Shown: positions 1 to 6,801 of the stretch, piece by piece | Layout of the letters: each line of letters begins with the position of its first letter | Numbering within the stretch: position 1 is the stretch's first letter | Assembly: GCA_049299095.1 (NCBI GenBank) | Contig: JBAQWV010000165.1 | Coordinates: 1 to 15,975 of the forward strand | Reading direction: 5' to 3' | Length of the DNA stretch: 15,975 nucleotides | Source of the DNA: JAAEKA01 sp049299095 | Lineage (GTDB): Bacteria; Chloroflexota; Anaerolineae; JAAEKA01 | The notes under the pieces: generated by a model | Told to the model about the DNA's origin: nothing | What the model saw: the letters and a program-made list of their open reading frames with translations, nothing else | The model's database searches: none | Position numbers and translations under genes: made by a program

Positions 1-36
1 GTCGAAGCCCCGTCGGCTGAGCTTGTCGAAGCCGAC
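1..36. repeat. Partial palindromic interspersed repeat past the rsmI stop
   Basis: A 9-base word (GTCGAAGCC) occurs at 1-9 and again at 25-33. The second copy sits in a small inverted repeat with 7-bp arms at 12-18 and 30-36 around a core containing CTTGTCGAAG. The core resembles the short element containing TTCGACAAGCTC that I recall as scattered between genes in many high-GC bacterial genomes; that resemblance is from memory. On the minus strand it lies about 10 bases after the rsmI stop codon, so it could act as a 3'-end hairpin, but it has no T-tract. It is cut by the window edge and its full extent is unknown. Confidence 0.45.
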
Positions 37-45
37 AGCGACGCG

Positions 46-888
46 CTACACCTCATCTCCCTTCACCAGCTCGTACACCTCTCCACGCGGCCAGTGAGAG
101 AGACGCGCGACGACGCGCGCCCGGCCCGCGGGTGCGACACCTTCCACGGCCAGCAATTCCAATGCAGAGCGCACCTGCGCCTCGCTCCAACGATCCGCGC
201 CGCGCGGCTGCCCTGTACCCGCAACGACCAGCGTAATCTCCCCGCGCGGGGGCATGGCGGTAAAATAAGCCACTGCGTCGGAGGCGGTGCCGCGCCAAAA
301 CTGCTCGAACCGTTTGCTCAGCTCACGCGCAACCACCACGCGCCGATTCCCCTGCACCGCCAGTAAGTCAGTCAGCGCGCCCAGCAGACGATTAGGCGAC
401 TCGAAAGCCACCCATGTGCCCGGTTCATCGGCTAGATCGGCCAGCAGCCCACGGCGCTCCGCGCCTTTGCGCGGCAAAAACCCCACGAACAAGAAGCGGT
501 CGGCCGGCAAACCGGACGCGGCCAACGCGGTCACAATCGCCGAGGGACCGGGAATCGCCTGTACTGTATGCCCGGCGGCCAACACTGCCTGTACTAATTC
601 GTAGCCAGGATCGGACAAGCCCGGCATTCCAGCATCCGACACCAGCGCCACATCGTGGCCTACGGCCAGTTCCTCCAACACCCGGCCCTGCCGCGCGCTT
701 TTCTGGCGCTGATAGGCATCGGTATAAGTCGCCAGCGGCGTGCTGATGTCGAAATGTGTCAGCAGGTGACGCGTAACACGCGTGTCCTCCGCGGCGATCA
801 AGGCTACCTCGCGCAACGTGCGCAGCGCGCGCGCGGAGATGTCCTCCAGATTGCCGATGGGTGTTGCGACAAGATACAAAGTACTCAT
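46..888 (-). CDS. rsmI: 16S rRNA (cytidine(1402)-2'-O)-methyltransferase RsmI
   Basis: This 280-residue protein of the tetrapyrrole-methylase fold uses S-adenosylmethionine to methylate the 2'-O of C1402 in the decoding centre of 16S rRNA. The family signatures are in order: GNLEDI (12-17), AEDTR (33-37), SDAGMPGLSDPG (84-95), PGPSA (113-117), FVGFLPRKG (134-142), ESPNR (163-167), ELSKRFE (189-195) and GEITLVV (216-222). The length matches the usual 270-290 residues. The ATG start places the conserved LYLVATPIGNL at the very N-terminus, as expected. No clear Shine-Dalgarno sequence precedes it, and I see no convincing promoter in the 47-bp gap to the divergent resolvase gene. It is a housekeeping cytoplasmic enzyme. 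Identity is secure. Confidence 0.97.
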   Translation of the reverse strand: MSTLYLVATPIGNLEDISARALRTLREVALIAAEDTRVTRHLLTHFDISTPLATYTDAYQRQKSARQGRVLEELAVGHDVALVSDAGMPGLSDPGYELVQAVLAAGHTVQAIPGPSAIVTALAASGLPADRFLFVGFLPRKGAERRGLLADLADEPGTWVAFESPNRLLGALTDLLAVQGNRRVVVARELSKRFEQFWRGTASDAVAYFTAMPPRGEITLVVAGTGQPRGADRWSEAQVRSALELLAVEGVAPAGRARVVARLSHWPRGEVYELVKGDEV

Positions 889-898
889 GGGGCGTTTC

Positions 899-928
899 TT
901 GACTTGATCAGAACAAACGTGCTACAAT
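899..928 (+). promoter_or_regulatory. Sigma70-type promoter of the RusA gene (leaderless arrangement)
   Basis: TTGACT at 899-904 and TACAAT at 923-928 are separated by 18 bases, both close to consensus. Transcription would begin around 934-936, which coincides with the ATG at 936. No Shine-Dalgarno sequence lies between the -10 box and the start codon, so the transcript is probably leaderless. Confidence 0.65.
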
Positions 929-935
929 AGTCGCT

Positions 936-1337
936 ATGTCAACCTTGCGGGTCACCTTCAACCTGCCCCTGCCGCCCAGCATCAATCAACAATATGCCAC
1001 GGTGGAGGGCCGCCGCGTGCTGAGTGAGCAGTCACGGTCATATAAGCGCACGGTGCTGCACCAGATCAAGCAACTGCGCAGCGCCGGGGTGATCAGCGAG
1101 GCCTTCATTGCCCAGGCACAGGCGGGCTATTTGGCCCTGTTCATTGACTTTTATTTTGAGACACCGCTACGCCGCGATCTGGATGGGGGGCTGAAAATCG
1201 CTCAAGACGCGATTTGCGCCGGGCTAGAGATGGACGACCGTCGCGTGGTAGATATTCATCTGGTCAAGCGCACTGATCGTACCCAGCCACGCATTGAAGT
1301 GGAGTTGGAGGCGTTGCCCGCTTGGGTGTTTAATTGA
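936..1337 (+). CDS. RusA-family Holliday junction resolvase (endodeoxyribonuclease)
   Basis: This 133-residue protein matches RusA in size and motif layout. RusA cuts four-way DNA junctions as a dimer with divalent metal. The N-terminal strand (VTFNLPLPPSINQQY, 6-20) is the typical RusA opening. The metal-binding cluster is RRDLDGGLK (79-87): D81, D83 and K87 have the same spacing as D70, D72 and K76 of E. coli RusA. EMDDRRV (98-104) supplies the third acidic site (D100 or D101). RusA genes are often prophage-borne, but no phage gene is visible here. It diverges from rsmI and converges on the anchored protein gene with a 27-bp gap and no obvious terminator. It may serve chromosomal recombination or be a relic of an older mobile element. 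The family call is strong; the biological role is inferred. Confidence 0.88.
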   Translation: MSTLRVTFNLPLPPSINQQYATVEGRRVLSEQSRSYKRTVLHQIKQLRSAGVISEAFIAQAQAGYLALFIDFYFETPLRRDLDGGLKIAQDAICAGLEMDDRRVVDIHLVKRTDRTQPRIEVELEALPAWVFN

Positions 1338-1364
1338 CGCGACCGCGACCAACGCCACGCTGAC

Positions 1365-2702
1365 TTATTCAAACGCTTCGGCTATGCGAAAAACATATCC
1401 AGCACCCCATTGCTGCGGAACCACCAGCAAGGGAAGCACCGTGCTGGCCTCGCGCTGGGCTTGATCGAGCGCAGTCGCCAGCGCCTCTTCTTCGTAGCCG
1501 GGGTACAGCCCGAGCCGCCCCAGCAGCAATTGCTGGCGCAGGATTTCCACGCGCGCCGAGGCAGCATCGTCGGTGTCGGTCAGACGGCCGGCCTGGTCGC
1601 GATACAAGCCAAACAGCACTTCCTCCGACGCGCGCAGGTCAGCCGCGATCTGTTCGCGTGTCTGTACCCACTCCGGCACGAGGTTGTAGCCCGCCGCGCC
1701 GCTGGCCAGCATAAATTTCTGCATTAACCATTGCACCTGGTCGAGCGCCACCGCGGCCTTGTCGTACAATTCAACGGCCTGCTCGCTGCGCGCCACGAGA
1801 CTGCTAGTGCGCAGGGCGTCTTCAGCCAGCAGTGCGCCCGCCAGTTGCGAACGAGCTGTTTCGATTTGCGTCGGGTCGCCACTATCCCAGGCGCTTAGAA
1901 ACGCGTAGACCTGTTCTCTGCGCGTGTCCACCGCTCCTTGCAGATCAGCAGGCAGGGTGACATGACCGACGAACTGCGGCAGGAAGGGGCCACGTACAAA
2001 CTTGCTAGTGGGGACACCGCGCGGCTCACGCACAAGTTGATCGAGCGTGCTGGCAGTGTCGGGCTGCCCCAACTCGTGATAGATCGCCTGTAACTGGCGA
2101 GCGACATCCTGGCGCTGCACCGGTGCGATCAGCGGGCTGTAGCGGGCCAGCGTTTCCGCCTGTTGCAAAGCGGGAGGGACGGCTTCGGTCATGCCCAGCC
2201 GGAGAAAGCCGCGGGCGGCATCCAGCGTCACCTGTGCGCGCATGGGGTCGGCCATGGTTGGGCTGAGCGCGGCGGTGTCAAGCATTTGCTGATAGGAAAG
2301 CGCGGCCAGGTCGCGCAGGGGTATGGCTTCAAAAGCCTTGCCGACCAGTTGGGCGCTGCCGCTGCGCGCCGCGTCGTTGTCGCTGGGATCGTACACCAGC
2401 ACAGCATAGGCGGTATCCGGTTCATTCGCGAGGATGGATTGCTGCACGAGGTTGCTGTTGGGCAAGTCGAGCAGGGCAATCACTGCCAAGTCGGGCCGCA
2501 CGCGGCTGGAATCTACGGCGGACAGCGGGTCTTGCCATGTCCAGCGCAGCGGGCGGTCATCGCGCAGGTTAAAATACATGGCCAGCGCGGCAATGCCGAT
2601 AAGAAGGGCCACACCCAGCAGCGCGGCCAGCAGCACGAGCAACAATTTGCGTCGCTTGGGCGCGGCAGTGGGTTGGACGGGATATGTTTGATAAGTGGTC
2701 AT
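1365..2702 (-). CDS. Unrecognised protein with one N-terminal membrane anchor
   Basis: This is a 445-residue protein I do not recognise. It begins with a short proline-containing cytoplasmic tail (1-15), then a basic PKRRK patch (15-19) and one long hydrophobic segment (about 20-45) that fits a single membrane anchor, or possibly an uncleaved signal. The remaining roughly 390 residues would lie outside the membrane. They are rich in Ala, Gln and Leu in helical stretches, for example near 160-215 and 325-420, which gives a repeat-like alpha-solenoid (TPR-like) appearance, but no motif matches a known family. A segment near 70-105 (VIALLDLPNSN, AVLVYDPSDND) looks alpha/beta. The ATG start is preceded by a plausible promoter. 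It converges on the RusA gene and diverges from the P450 gene. Function unknown. Confidence 0.8.
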   Translation of the reverse strand: MTTYQTYPVQPTAAPKRRKLLLVLLAALLGVALLIGIAALAMYFNLRDDRPLRWTWQDPLSAVDSSRVRPDLAVIALLDLPNSNLVQQSILANEPDTAYAVLVYDPSDNDAARSGSAQLVGKAFEAIPLRDLAALSYQQMLDTAALSPTMADPMRAQVTLDAARGFLRLGMTEAVPPALQQAETLARYSPLIAPVQRQDVARQLQAIYHELGQPDTASTLDQLVREPRGVPTSKFVRGPFLPQFVGHVTLPADLQGAVDTRREQVYAFLSAWDSGDPTQIETARSQLAGALLAEDALRTSSLVARSEQAVELYDKAAVALDQVQWLMQKFMLASGAAGYNLVPEWVQTREQIAADLRASEEVLFGLYRDQAGRLTDTDDAASARVEILRQQLLLGRLGLYPGYEEEALATALDQAQREASTVLPLLVVPQQWGAGYVFRIAEAFE

Positions 2703-2734
2703 GCCAATTTAATCTCTTTACGCAAAGTCGTCGC

Positions 2735-2763
2735 AGTATACCATCGCGGCGAAGGCTTGTCTA
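2735..2763 (-). promoter_or_regulatory. Promoter of the membrane-anchored protein gene
   Basis: On the minus strand, TAGACA (2758-2763) and TATACT (2735-2740) are separated by 17 bases. The predicted start of transcription near 2728 leaves a leader of about 27 bases before the ATG at 2702. Confidence 0.5.
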
Positions 2764-2799
2764 ACCGCGTCTGCTATAGAAACTGCGGCTTCACTCTCC

Positions 2800-2810
2800 A
2801 GTCACTGACT
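2800..2810. promoter_or_regulatory. Short palindrome, possible operator
   Basis: AGTCACTGACT is an 11-base palindrome with 5-bp arms. It lies between the two divergent promoters, about 32 bases upstream of the P450 -35 box. A regulator site is possible, but a palindrome this short can arise by chance. Confidence 0.2.
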
Positions 2811-2842
2811 AGGCTCAGAGTATGCGCCAGAGCAACACAAGC

Positions 2843-2870
2843 TTGGCAGACGCGCACGGGAACGTATAAT
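2843..2870 (+). promoter_or_regulatory. Promoter of the P450-glycosyltransferase unit
   Basis: TTGGCA (2843-2848) and a perfect TATAAT (2865-2870) are separated by 16 bases. Transcription from about 2877 gives a leader of roughly 53 bases to the P450 ATG at 2930. Confidence 0.6.
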
Positions 2871-2929
2871 GGTCGTGAGTAAAAGTCGGCACTCAACTTA
2901 TTCATACCATATACGGAAATGCCATCACA

Positions 2930-4168
2930 ATGCTGGATACTCCTCTCGTTCATCTTTCAGAACAACACGCGCGGCTGAACCCGCGCGATCCTGTCTTCTA
3001 TCAAAACCCCTACCCCGTCTACGCCGCGCTGCGCGAGCAAGCGCCGGTTTTCTACTGGGAGGACTTCGATCTGTGGTGTTTCACCACGCACGAAGATGTG
3101 AACGCGATCCTGCGCGACCGGCGCTTTGGCCGCCAAATTCTGCACGTCGCCACGCGCGAGGAACTGGGCTGGCCACCACCGCGCGCGGATCTGCAACCCT
3201 TTTACGACGTGGACGATCTGACGCTGCTGGCGCTGGAACCGCCCGACCACACCCGCCTGCGCAGCCTGGTGCATAAAGCCTTCACCGGACGGCAGATCGA
3301 ACGGCTGCGCAGCCGCATTGCCGCGCTCAGTGACGCGCTGGTGGATGCCATTGAGCCGCGCGGCGAGGCCGATTTGCTGACCGCATTTGCCACCCCCATC
3401 CCCGTGACGGTAATTGCCGAGCTGCTAGGCGTGCCCACAGCCATGAACGCACACCTGCTGGCCTGGTCACATGCGATGGTGGGAATGTACGAGCTGGCAC
3501 GCACCCCCGCACAGGAACAGGCTGCCGTGCAGGCCACCCAGGAATTCGTCGCATATCTGCGTGATTATGTCGAGCGCCGCCGCGCTGCACCCGAAGACGA
3601 CCTGATCAGCGTGCTGCTGGCGGCAGAGGAGCAGGGCGAACGCCTGACCGAGGACGAATTGATTGCCACCTGCATCCAGTTGCTCAATGCTGGGCATGAG
3701 GCCACGGTACACGTAATCGGTAACGGGCTATTGGCGCTGTTGCAGCACCCCGCGCAGTTGGCACGATTGCGCAGCGAGCCAGCCCTGATCGCCCCGGCGG
3801 TGGAGGAACTGATGCGCTACGACCCGCCGCTGCATCTGTTCACTCGCTGGGCATTGGAGGATTTGGAATACCGCGGGCAGCGTTTCCGTCGTGGTGATCA
3901 GGTGGCGGTGCTGCTGGGCGCGGCCAATCGCGATCCGGCGGTGTTCGCCGCGCCTGACACGCTGGACATTGCTCGTATGCCCAATCCGCACGTTTCCTTC
4001 GGTGGTGGCATTCATTACTGCATCGGCGCGCCGTTGGCGCGGCTGGAATTGCAGGTGGCGTTACCGATCTTGCTGCAACGCCTGCCCGGCCTGCGTCTGG
4101 CTGCTGAACCCGTTTACCGCGACGCCTACCACTTTCACGGCCTAACCGCGCTGCCGGTCATCTGGTAG
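2930..4168 (+). CDS. Cytochrome P450
   Basis: This soluble bacterial P450 of 412 residues is a heme-thiolate monooxygenase that needs electrons from a ferredoxin or flavodoxin system; no redox partner is encoded nearby. Signatures seen: the helix-C region HTRLRSLVHKAF (107-118); the helix-I oxygen-activation motif AGHEAT (254-259); ExxR at E293-R296 in VEELMR; and the heme loop FGGGIHYCIG (357-366), with Cys364 as the axial thiolate ligand. The length is normal for class I bacterial P450s (CYP107-like style). The helix-I motif has Ala where many have Thr or Glu-Thr (AGHET), but the following Thr259 can fill that role. Only a weak GGAA lies 11 bases before the ATG. The substrate cannot be deduced. 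The next gene starts 14 bp downstream, so cotranscription is likely. Confidence 0.95.
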   Translation: MLDTPLVHLSEQHARLNPRDPVFYQNPYPVYAALREQAPVFYWEDFDLWCFTTHEDVNAILRDRRFGRQILHVATREELGWPPPRADLQPFYDVDDLTLLALEPPDHTRLRSLVHKAFTGRQIERLRSRIAALSDALVDAIEPRGEADLLTAFATPIPVTVIAELLGVPTAMNAHLLAWSHAMVGMYELARTPAQEQAAVQATQEFVAYLRDYVERRRAAPEDDLISVLLAAEEQGERLTEDELIATCIQLLNAGHEATVHVIGNGLLALLQHPAQLARLRSEPALIAPAVEELMRYDPPLHLFTRWALEDLEYRGQRFRRGDQVAVLLGAANRDPAVFAAPDTLDIARMPNPHVSFGGGIHYCIGAPLARLELQVALPILLQRLPGLRLAAEPVYRDAYHFHGLTALPVIW

Positions 4169-4182
4169 CCTCCATCTTCTCT

Positions 4183-6408
4183 ATGCTTCAGCCAAACCGC
4201 TCCAAACATCAACTGCTGCTGGGCAGCCTTCTTTGTGCTTTTATCCTCAGCGGCCTGCTATACGCCTGGGCTTCGCCGTTGTTCGAAGTATCGGACGAGC
4301 TTTGGCATTACCCGATGGTCAAGACGCTGGCGGATGGCAATGGCCTGCCCGTGCAAGATCCCGCCAACGTGGGACTGTGGCGACAGGAAGGCAGCCAGCC
4401 GCCACTGTATTACCTGTTGATGGCGTTCGTCACCCGCCCTATTAACACCGACGACCTGCCAGAACTGCGCCGGCTCAATCTGCAAGCGGACGTGGGCCTG
4501 GTAACTGAGGATGGCAACAATAACATGCTGATCCATCGGCTCGACGAAGGGGCACGCTGGACAGGCGCGGCGCTGGCAACGCGGCTGATCCGCTGGCTGT
4601 CGGTGCTGCTGGCCGCGGCCGGGGTCTATGCCACCTACCGCTTCGTCCTGACGCTCTGGCCGGGCCGCGGGTACATGCCGGCACTGGCCGCGGCGGCTTT
4701 CGTCGGGTTCAACCCCATGTTTGGCTTCATCAGCGCGTCGGTCAACAACGACACCCTCACGAACGCGCTCAGCGCGCTGATCCTGTGGCGGCTGGCGGCA
4801 TGGGTGCGCAAACCACCGGCCACGCTGGGCTGGCAACAGGTTGTGCTGGGGCTTTTGCTGGGCGCGGGCGCGCTGAGTAAGCAGTCGGCGCTGGGTCTGA
4901 TTGGGCTGGCGGGGCTGGTGGTGCTGTACAGCGGGCTGCGCTCCCCCATTCGCTGGCGGACGCTGGCGCTAAACCTGTTGACGATCTTTGGGCTGGCTTT
5001 CGTGGTTGCTTTCTGGTGGTACTGGCGCAATGTCCAGCTTTATGGCGACTGGCTGGGCTGGAGCCGCTTCCTGGCGATTGCAGGCGCACGGTCGCAACCC
5101 GCCTCGCTGGCGCAGCTGTGGGATGAGCGCGTTGGCTTCATACAATCGTATTGGGGGTTGTTTGGCGGCGTTAACATTCCCATGCCAGACTGGATTTACA
5201 CACTGCTCAACAGCATCCTGCTGCTGGCGGCCATGGGCTGGCTGATTGGCATCGTGCGCGGGCTGCGCAGCCGGGTCAAGCTTGACCGCACGCAGATGAT
5301 CCTGTGGGCGCTGCCGGTGATTTGGCTCGTCCTGATTTTCATCGGCCTGTATCGCTGGACCAGTGTCACGCCGGCTTCACAGGGGCGGCTGATCTTCCCG
5401 GCGCAAGCTGCCATTGCCGCGCTGGTCATTGGCGGCCTTGACCATCTTCTGCCGACGCATGCCGCGCGGCGTTGGGGGCTGGGCCTGCTCACCGCGGCCC
5501 TGTTCGCACTCACGCTGGCCGTGCCTGTGCTGATCATCCATCCGCACTACACCCCACCCGCGCGCTTGACGCCCGGCGAGATAAGCGGCATCTCGCATCC
5601 AGTCAACGCAGATTTCGGCGCTGAACTGCGCCTGCTTGGCTATGATCTGCCAGAAGAGACCCTGCAACCCGGCGAGCCGGTACGAGTTCGTCTGTACTGG
5701 CAATGCCTGGCCGCCAACACACGCGATTGGAGCCTGTTCCTACATCTACTGGATCAAGACGAGCTGTTGAACGGGCAGCGTGACCGCTATCCGGGGCAGG
5801 GGTTGATCGCCACAACGCTCTTGCAGCCGGGGCAAACCTTTGCCGACGATGTCGTGATCGAACTGCCTGCGGTGCTGAAAACGCCTGCCCGCCTGCATTT
5901 ACAAGTGGGCCTCTACGACTACGCCACAGGTGAACGCTTGAAAACGAGCGACGGCGCAGAAAGTGTCTATGCAGGCACAGTCGAAGTCCCGACCACGCCA
6001 TGGCAGATCAACTTCGGCAACCAAATGCTGCTGACGGCGTTGGATTACGCGCCAAGCCAGCCGCGGCCCGGCGATGCGCTCACTGTCACATTGCACTGGC
6101 AGAGCCTGCACACACTGCACGCCAACTATGCGGTGTCGGTACGCGCGCGGGATGCGAGTGGACGACAATGGGCGGTGCAGGATGCCTGGCCGCAAAGTGG
6201 TGCAGCCCCGACATCGGGCTGGACAGCCAGCACCTCCCTTGCCGATACGTATACCCTGGCCTTGCCCGCAGACATGCCGCCCGGCGCCTATCACTTCGAA
6301 CTGATTGTCTACGACAGCGCCACTCAAACGCCGCTGAAGCTGGTGTCGGCGCAGGGCCGAATTACCGACGCTGTCAGCGCCCGCCTATACCCGTTTCGGG
6401 TACGCTGA
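4183..6408 (+). CDS. Polytopic GT-C-type membrane glycosyltransferase (GT39/DUF2142-like) with two C-terminal beta-sandwich domains
   Basis: This 741-residue protein has about ten hydrophobic segments (roughly 9-29, 130-157, 164-185, 190-208, 217-250, 262-280, 335-358, 370-390, 405-420, 430-452). The first extracytoplasmic loop carries FEVSDELWHYP (34-44), an acidic motif placed like the catalytic Asp/Glu of GT-C enzymes that use lipid-phosphate sugar donors. QPPLYYLL (72-79), NNDTLTN (188-194) and QGRLIFPAQ (400-408) resemble conserved blocks of GT39/DUF2142 proteins. After residue 455 come two related soluble domains (about 478-588 and 611-721), each beginning with FG and containing a PGxxxxVxLxWQ stretch, predicted to face outside. 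Donor and acceptor are unknown. It probably shares the P450 transcript. The start has no clear Shine-Dalgarno sequence. Superfamily call good, specific activity unproven. Confidence 0.78.
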   Translation: MLQPNRSKHQLLLGSLLCAFILSGLLYAWASPLFEVSDELWHYPMVKTLADGNGLPVQDPANVGLWRQEGSQPPLYYLLMAFVTRPINTDDLPELRRLNLQADVGLVTEDGNNNMLIHRLDEGARWTGAALATRLIRWLSVLLAAAGVYATYRFVLTLWPGRGYMPALAAAAFVGFNPMFGFISASVNNDTLTNALSALILWRLAAWVRKPPATLGWQQVVLGLLLGAGALSKQSALGLIGLAGLVVLYSGLRSPIRWRTLALNLLTIFGLAFVVAFWWYWRNVQLYGDWLGWSRFLAIAGARSQPASLAQLWDERVGFIQSYWGLFGGVNIPMPDWIYTLLNSILLLAAMGWLIGIVRGLRSRVKLDRTQMILWALPVIWLVLIFIGLYRWTSVTPASQGRLIFPAQAAIAALVIGGLDHLLPTHAARRWGLGLLTAALFALTLAVPVLIIHPHYTPPARLTPGEISGISHPVNADFGAELRLLGYDLPEETLQPGEPVRVRLYWQCLAANTRDWSLFLHLLDQDELLNGQRDRYPGQGLIATTLLQPGQTFADDVVIELPAVLKTPARLHLQVGLYDYATGERLKTSDGAESVYAGTVEVPTTPWQINFGNQMLLTALDYAPSQPRPGDALTVTLHWQSLHTLHANYAVSVRARDASGRQWAVQDAWPQSGAAPTSGWTASTSLADTYTLALPADMPPGAYHFELIVYDSATQTPLKLVSAQGRITDAVSARLYPFRVR

Positions 6409-6431
6409 CGGCTCCAGAAGATTTCGCGCTT

Positions 6432-6460
6432 TTGACGCATCGCTAAAAGTACGCTAGAAT
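6432..6460 (+). promoter_or_regulatory. Promoter of the small basic protein gene
   Basis: TTGACG (6432-6437) and TAGAAT (6455-6460) are separated by 17 bases, a near-consensus sigma70 promoter. Transcription from about 6467 leaves a leader of about 87 bases, ending in a strong ribosome binding site. The leader shows no structure I can name. Confidence 0.7.
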
Positions 6461-6553
6461 GTCTCCCGCCGCTTTAAGCCGCATCGCTCAAGCGTCTGAT
6501 TATCCAAAGCGTCCAAAATTCATGTAATTTTTCACTACTGAGGAGACCTTTTT

Positions 6554-6718
6554 ATGTCCAGTGAACGTTCCCGAGAGTTGAAGCGCCGCCGCCATCGCCG
6601 CGATAAGGTGCGCAAGCTGCGCGCACAACTGAGCAAAGTGACCGATGCACGTCAGCGCGCGGCGGTGATCCGCAAGATTCACGGCGTCAGCCCGACCGCT
6701 CCCGTGCCTGAGGCGTAA
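6554..6718 (+). CDS. Very basic 54-residue protein, unknown function
   Basis: The gene is short but well supported. A GAGGAGA ribosome binding site sits 8 bases before the ATG, a near-consensus promoter lies upstream, and an intrinsic terminator begins about 20 bases after the TAA. The protein has 12 Arg and 5 Lys against 5 acidic residues, concentrated in SSERSRELKRRRHRRDKVRK (2-21). A helical stretch follows (about 22-41), then a Pro-rich tail. It recalls short bacterial families of similar composition (DUF6800-type, from memory, unverified). The charge suggests binding to RNA, the ribosome or DNA, but nothing in the sequence proves this. The independent, strong expression signals suggest it is an abundant product. 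Confidence 0.75.
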   Translation: MSSERSRELKRRRHRRDKVRKLRAQLSKVTDARQRAAVIRKIHGVSPTAPVPEA

Positions 6719-6739
6719 CTTTCTGCCAACGCACTCAAA

Positions 6740-6778
6740 ACGACGACCCGCCATTATCAGCGGGTCGTCGTATTTTTT
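6740..6778 (+). terminator. Intrinsic terminator after the small basic protein gene
   Basis: A perfect 12-bp stem (6740-6751 with 6760-6771) around an 8-base loop is followed by A and six T residues (6773-6778). It ends the plus-strand unit. On the minus strand it is followed by only four T, so it may also slow transcripts leaving the CHAD gene. Confidence 0.9.
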
Positions 6779-6801
6779 CTATGTGTTCGCTTTTGGGGCA
6801 G

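Noticed and set aside
2163..2882. Plus-strand open frame (239 codons) opposite the anchored protein and running through the divergent promoter region
   Set aside because: It covers both predicted promoters and has Gly/His/Gln-rich low-information sequence. The minus-strand protein with a clean membrane anchor is more credible, though its family is unknown.
2869..3276. Plus-strand open frame beginning at the P450 promoter and overlapping the P450 start in another frame
   Set aside because: Its ATG overlaps the -10 box, it has no ribosome site, and the P450 frame carries all the expected motifs.
6388..6402. Small hairpin (TACCCG, TTT, CGGGTA) at the 3' end of the glycosyltransferase gene
   Set aside because: It has a 6-bp stem, lies inside the coding sequence and has no T-run; not enough to call a terminator.
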